Source: Verrucomicrobiota bacterium (GTDB lineage: Bacteria > Verrucomicrobiota > Verrucomicrobiia > Limisphaerales > SIBE01). From it: DNA of 45,821 bases. Positions within the stretch are counted from its first letter, which is position 1. The number at the start of each line of letters is the position of its first letter. Of the stretch, positions 42,759 through 45,821 are shown piece by piece. The position numbers were made by a program, and so were the translations under genes. Location: assembly GCA_027623095.1 (NCBI GenBank), contig JAQBVM010000011.1, forward strand, positions 1 to 45,821, written 5' to 3'. The notes under the pieces are model-generated. The model was not told the origin of the DNA, did not search any database, and saw only the letters and a program-made list of their open reading frames with translations.

Positions 42759-43733
42759 TTATTGATTACTGAAGTGTGGGATCTGTGCCGATTGGGTTGA
42801 GTTTATCGGGGGAGGAATCCGACGGCACAACTCATCCCAATCGCCATTGTGTCGGGTGGTTTTGAGCGCTTGGAGACGGCCCATGGATGCGGAGTTCCAG
42901 AACTGGCCCGTGCGCTTGAAGCGATCTTGAAATTGCGAGCAGCCGGACTCGACAGCCCCTGAACCGACCGGAAACCCTTTGGCGGCGTTGTCTTGATAAT
43001 GAATGTGGTCGCGGTGATTTTGAAAATAGTTTATCTCGCGCTGGAGCAGTTCGCTGAGCAGACCCCCGAGATGGGGAATCGTCTGAGGGAGACTTTCCAA
43101 AGTTTCGAGAACTTTGGCTTCCTGGCCGTGGCGCAGTTGGTGCAAGAGCGGTAGAACCCAAGCGCGGGCTTGTTCGGGCTGGGGATAGAGATCGCGGGCG
43201 ACTTCCCACAAGTGTTCGGAGCCGTGATAAAAATCCAATTCCTTGATGGCGCACTGGAAACGATCTTCGATGATGTTCCAAATCCAAACCGCGCCGTCGC
43301 AAACAATGAGAATATGTTTGGCGTGGGCCATGCCCCGGCGCAGGGCTTCGGCATGGACTTGGCGACCGAATTCTTCGGGCGGAGTGCCCGAAGGAGCGGC
43401 CACCCAGAACTTCTGGAGAATCTGGCGGCGAGGCCGACTCGCGGGATCGGAGCTGGAAACTTCGACCAATTGGTCTAACCGGTAAATAACGGCCAGTTTG
43501 AGATCGCGCCATTCGATGCGCTTGCCGGTGGCATCAGCGGGTTTAAGTCCCCAATCCTTTCCGCGTTCTCTCCCTTTCCAGGCATCGATGCTGATGACCA
43601 GATTGTATTCTTTGAGCGCGTTGGGAGCCTGAGCTTGCGCTTGGCGGGCAACCTCCGGACGGAGGGCTGGATTCACTTGGCTTAAGAGGTGGCTGGCCAG
43701 GCCGGACACACGCGCCCAAGGCAGGATGGCCAC
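42759..43733 (-). pseudogene. ISKra4-family transposase, 5'-truncated
   Basis: About 325 C-terminal residues of a DDE-type transposase of the ISKra4 group. Visible: VCDGAVWIWNIIEDRFQCAI, then ELDFYHGSEHLWEVARDLYP, then YFQNHRDHIHYQDNAAKGFP, and VGSGAVESGCSQFQDRFKRT followed by GQFWNS. The DG, LDFYH and GSGAVES boxes match this family's catalytic and C-terminal motifs. The frame stays open to 44222, but that extra part is the antisense of a DUF5372-like gene, so the N-terminus was lost at about 43733, where unrelated DNA is joined. It cannot move on its own. Confidence 0.8.
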
Positions 43734-43753
43734 ATAATACAAGGGTTTCGCGG

Positions 43754-44173
43754 GTGGCGCGCGTGCATTATCCCCATCATCCCCAGGCGGGAATGGAGGT
43801 CGGAGTGTTGGCACGCCGACATTCCTCCGCCAGCGTGCACGTTTTGCTCCCGGATGGCACAACGGCCACGCTGCCCGAGTGGATGTTCGACTCTGCTTAT
43901 TGCCAAGCGATGGTCTCGCAAGAGGCGCCCCACTTGAGCCTGCCGGCTCTGCGCGACTTGCGCCGCCTGGCGGATGCCGGTTTGCTCGCGTGTGATCCAA
44001 AAACTTCAACAAAGGACACACACGATGAACTTGCCCAATCATCAGCCGGAACTGGCCTTGGCAAACGAGACGGCGCTCGAAGCGTTGCCGGAGGAGGTAA
44101 AGAAAGAATGCCGTCAACTGATCGCTCAGATGCTGCGGGAAGTCCTGCGGGCAGAAAAGGAGCCATGCGATGA
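43754..44173 (+). pseudogene. DUF5372-like companion of a serine recombinase
   Basis: From GTG 43754 the frame reads RVHYPHHPQAGMEVGVLARR, then VHVLLPDGTTATLPEWMFDS, then LSLPALRDLRRLADAGLLA. The 'HP.HP..G.E' opening and the 'LP.W' phrase resemble DUF5372 proteins that stand upstream of serine recombinases. After about residue 80 the frame runs over the next small gene in a different phase and ends at 44173 in arginine/glycine-rich nonsense, so the true stop has probably been lost. It begins where the ISKra4 fragment is cut. Confidence 0.55.
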
Positions 44174-44180
44174 AGGGTGA
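44025..44180 (+). CDS. Small helical protein of the recombinase cassette
   Basis: A 51-residue protein starting at ATG 44025, with AAAGGA as a good ribosome site eight bases before it. Sequence NLPNHQPELALANETALEAL, then PEEVKKECRQLIAQMLREVL, is a helical, acidic-basic pattern. Its stop (44178-44180) overlaps the start of the recombinase (ATG 44170) by eleven bases. This order, DUF5372-like gene, small helical gene and serine recombinase, is a recurring cassette in bacteria as far as I know. The helper's role is unknown. Confidence 0.6.
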   Translation: MNLPNHQPELALANETALEALPEEVKKECRQLIAQMLREVLRAEKEPCDEG

Positions 44181-44452
44181 AAAGATCCAGCCGTTCGAGG
44201 CGTCTTCGAGTCCTTTGAGCAATTAGGCAGTGCCCGGCAAGTTCTGCTCTATCACCAGAAGGAACGCCTGGATTTACCCACCGAGCATCTGGGCGAGTTG
44301 GTCTGGGTCAAGGCCAGCTATAGCTGCGTTCTTGCGTTCTTGAACAATCCGGCTTATGCGGGCACCTTCGCCTACGGACGACGTCGAGAGCGCAAGGGCC
44401 GGGATCGCTCCGAGCGCACAGCCGGATGCTGCTGCGCGACCCCGAGCAATGG
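44170..44452 (+). pseudogene. Serine recombinase with deleted catalytic domain
   Basis: The first codons MKGEKIQP at ATG 44170 match the 'GEKIQP' start common in large serine recombinases. Sequence then jumps, in another frame from 44199, to the middle of the enzyme: GVFESFEQLGSARQVLLYHQ, then LGELVWVKASYSCVLAFLNN and PAYAGTFAYGRRR, the recombinase domain with its LxNPAYAG phrase. A second frame change leads to MLLRDPEQW (44426-44452). The whole N-terminal resolvase domain with the catalytic serine is missing, so the protein is dead. The deletion and at least two frame changes date its decay. Confidence 0.7.
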
Positions 44453-44493
44453 CAGACTGATGAGTGCTCCTTTCTCGGATTCACATTCCGGGG
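44453..44493 (+). pseudogene. Sliver of a second group II intron reverse transcriptase
   Basis: In the frame of the recombinase end, the codons after TGG read QTDECSFLGFTFRG and stop exactly at the predicted 3' boundary of the minus-strand intron (44493/44494). The phrase ECxFLGFTFRG resembles the RT-7 region of other group II intron reverse transcriptases (the intron here has FDFLGYHFER at the same place). Only about 13 residues are visible, so this is tentative. Confidence 0.4.
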
Positions 44494-44567
44494 ATAGGGG
44501 TAGGGAGAGCGGGTTTAACGCTCCCCCTCCCTCCAAACTGAGCAGGCCAATTTCTGGCACTCAGCTT
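44494..44567 (-). ncRNA. Group II intron domains V and VI with branch point and 3' end
   Basis: Reading the minus strand just six bases after the reverse transcriptase stop: domain V is a 33-base hairpin (44535-44567). It starts AAGCTGAG with the AGC catalytic triad facing GTT, has an asymmetric bulge, GCCA/TGGC and a GAAA-type loop, and ends CTCAGTTT. After a three-base linker comes domain VI (44494-44531), stem GGGAGGGGGAGCG with CGCTCTCCCT, a single unpaired A (44501), then CCC. The A lies seven bases from ...TAT, which ends in the required A-pyrimidine at 44494. The loop of domain V is one base larger than usual. Confidence 0.7.
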
Positions 44568-44572
44568 TCCAG

Positions 44573-45820
44573 TCAGTGGTGTCCCGCTTGGGATTGAATC
44601 CATTTCGCTTGGGCCTTTTCCAGGCTGTAGAACCCTTGCGTTTCAAACCATCGGTTCGGGTATTCGATTCGTTCTCGTCCCTTCACTATGCCTCGCCGCT
44701 TATGGCGCCGCCGCACAATTTGACGAATTCGTTCTCGAACCCATTGGTCGGTGTCTCTCATGGCACTGGGCATACTGAATTTGAAGTAGCCAAGCCATCC
44801 TTTCAGGATCGGATTGATCTCGATTATGATGTCCGCAATGCTGCCACTGCGTCCACGGTGGAGTTTCTCCCGAAGTTTATCGCGGAGTTTCTTACGGCTC
44901 TTATCTCGTGGCCATTTCATCCCGCTGCCAACCTGGTAACGTTCGAAATGATACCCCAAGAAGTCGAACCCACCCTTTCCCACAGCCGAGACTATTCGGG
45001 TTTTGGTCGGATGCAGTTTTAATCCAGCCGTTTCGGTCCATGCCGCGATTTCTTCCAGAGCCTTGTGAGCTTCGGTTTCGGTGCGACAACACACCACAGC
45101 ATCATCCGCGTATCTCACCATCTCATAGCCTTCCCGGGCCATTTTGTGATCCAGGGGGTTGAGATAGATATTCGATAACAACGGGCTGATGACTGACCCT
45201 TGCGGTGTACCCTCTTCCGTTGGCTGCCATCCCTTTCCTGTTTCCCACACTCCGGCTTCCAAGTAGCTCTCCAGCAACTTCAACACTTTCCCGTCAGCGA
45301 TGCGTTTTTGGATTTCTGCAAGCAACCGCTTTCGGGGAATCGTATCAAAGTAGCTTTTCAGATCTACATCGACTACCCAGGTGTATCCATTCGTGAGCAA
45401 CTCCTCGACCCGCTCGAGCGCGTGCAAGCAGTTTCGCCCTGGCCGGAAACCGTAGCTTTGTTCGGCGAAATCCCGTTCAAAGATGGGTTCCAAGACATGG
45501 CGTAATGCCGCCTGTACTACGCGGTCTCTTACGACGGGCACTCCTAATGGGCGCTGCTCTTTTGTTCCAGGCTTGGGTATCCAGACCCTGCGTGCTGGTT
45601 GCGGATGGTACTGGTCTTGGCGCAGTTCGCCTTGCAGGCATTCCTGCTCTTTCGTCCAGCTTTCCTTCATTTGTCCCGTGGTTTGTCCATCCACACCGGC
45701 ACTGCCGCCATTTAATATGACCTCCAGCATTGCCTGACTCAGATTGTCCGAATTCCAGACTTTGTCCCAGAGGCTGAACCATACCGTTTGTTCCTGGCTT
45801 TCGGCCAGGCGATTCAACAT
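44573..45820 (-). CDS. ltrA: Group II intron reverse transcriptase/maturase, 5'-partial
   Basis: At least 415 residues; the frame reaches the window edge and may start further upstream, because RT motif 0 usually begins about 30 residues before this point. It copies intron RNA into DNA and helps splicing. Visible: RRVWIPKPGTKEQRPLGVPV, YGFRPGRNCLHALERVEELL, VVDVDLKSYFDTIP (catalytic Asp), GTPQGSVISPLLSNIYLNPL, MVRYADDAVVCC (YADD box), and FDFLGYHFER. The maturase/GIIM part is ILKGWLGYFKFS with RRRHKRRGIVKGRERIEYPN. There is no HNH endonuclease at the C-terminus, so insertion would depend on reverse-splicing at a nick or replication fork. All catalytic residues look intact. Confidence 0.93.
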   Translation of the reverse strand: MLNRLAESQEQTVWFSLWDKVWNSDNLSQAMLEVILNGGSAGVDGQTTGQMKESWTKEQECLQGELRQDQYHPQPARRVWIPKPGTKEQRPLGVPVVRDRVVQAALRHVLEPIFERDFAEQSYGFRPGRNCLHALERVEELLTNGYTWVVDVDLKSYFDTIPRKRLLAEIQKRIADGKVLKLLESYLEAGVWETGKGWQPTEEGTPQGSVISPLLSNIYLNPLDHKMAREGYEMVRYADDAVVCCRTETEAHKALEEIAAWTETAGLKLHPTKTRIVSAVGKGGFDFLGYHFERYQVGSGMKWPRDKSRKKLRDKLREKLHRGRSGSIADIIIEINPILKGWLGYFKFSMPSAMRDTDQWVRERIRQIVRRRHKRRGIVKGRERIEYPNRWFETQGFYSLEKAQAKWIQSQAGHH

Positions 45821-45821
45821 A

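Larger units (their letters stand above)
44494..45821 (-). mobile_element. 3' part of a group II intron (runs off the right edge)
   Basis: The intron holds its protein gene in domain IV and the RNA domains V and VI after it. The 3' boundary is placed at 44494 by the domain VI branch point. The 5' half (domains I-III) and 5' exon lie beyond 45821. On the exon side the plus strand shows a fragment of another intron reverse transcriptase, so the intron seems to have inserted antisense into an older intron. Confidence 0.7.

Noticed and set aside
43734-44222. N-terminal ~160 codons of the ISKra4 frame
   Set aside because: It is the antisense of the DUF5372-like and small cassette genes, with proline/arginine-rich nonsense sequence.
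44201-44597. 99-codon frame from 44298 as an independent gene
   Set aside because: It is part of the serine recombinase remnant followed by frame-shifted sequence and the intron end.

Overview
The window looks like a chromosomal contig of a motile, soil- or freshwater-type member of the Verrucomicrobiota (Pedosphaera/Limisphaerales-like). The main reasons are a paired DUF1549/DUF1553 cytochrome-type protein and DUF1501 protein (typical of the Planctomycetes-Verrucomicrobia group), a giant secreted lamin-tail/CotH protein, exported oxidoreductase and methyltransferase paralogues, and many short palindromic intergenic repeats. No 16S gene is present, so the assignment rests on gene content alone.

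Layout. (1) 1-1.5 kb is a graveyard of mobile DNA: tails of a REP-associated transposase, an IS110 transposase and an IS66 transposase, the last read in frame into an antitoxin-like tail. (2) 1.6-12 kb holds hrpB, a DUF1501/DUF1549 pair, a xylose isomerase, and a three-gene unit on the minus strand: ECF sigma factor, small membrane protein (possible anti-sigma), and a bactofilin-like/RDD membrane protein. (3) 12.3-17.2 kb has a tRNA-Asp and a flagellar patch: a short flagellin with a strong terminator, a TPR/glycosyltransferase-like protein behind that terminator, and a divergent GT4-type glycosyltransferase. Together they suggest flagellin glycosylation. (4) 17.4-25.6 kb is a four-gene co-directional unit: CotH/lamin-tail giant protein, VTC domain protein, DUF4956 membrane protein and an HlyD-like adaptor. 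This is the most system-like block in the window. (5) 25.8-37 kb is mostly housekeeping: Nudix, tadA, a HEAT-repeat protein, scpA-scpB, pheA, moaA with a coupled coiled-coil gene, a LON-domain protein, DUF1844, a PpiC foldase and serA. (6) 37-41 kb has an exported Gfo/Idh-type protein, an exported methyltransferase and a large exported protein of unknown function, interrupted by repeats. (7) 41-45.8 kb is a second mobile region: a frameshifted DUF6788 gene, pyrE with an overlapping small gene, an ISKra4-like transposase fragment, a decayed DUF5372/small protein/serine recombinase cassette, and at the right edge the 3' half of a group II intron on the minus strand. Its domains V and VI and 3' splice boundary can be placed. 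It appears to sit antisense inside a remnant of a second intron reverse transcriptase.

Three kinds of dispersed palindromic repeat are visible: a ~70-bp inverted-repeat element (two copies), a head-to-head REP pair with the GTAG foot, and a 9-bp-periodic element with an 18-bp inverted repeat. The REP pair fits the REP-associated transposase tail at the left edge.

Gene ends are firm. Starts were moved inward where the longest frame began at TTG or GTG or ran into unrelated sequence. All functions are inferred by reading the translated sequence; no database search was made.
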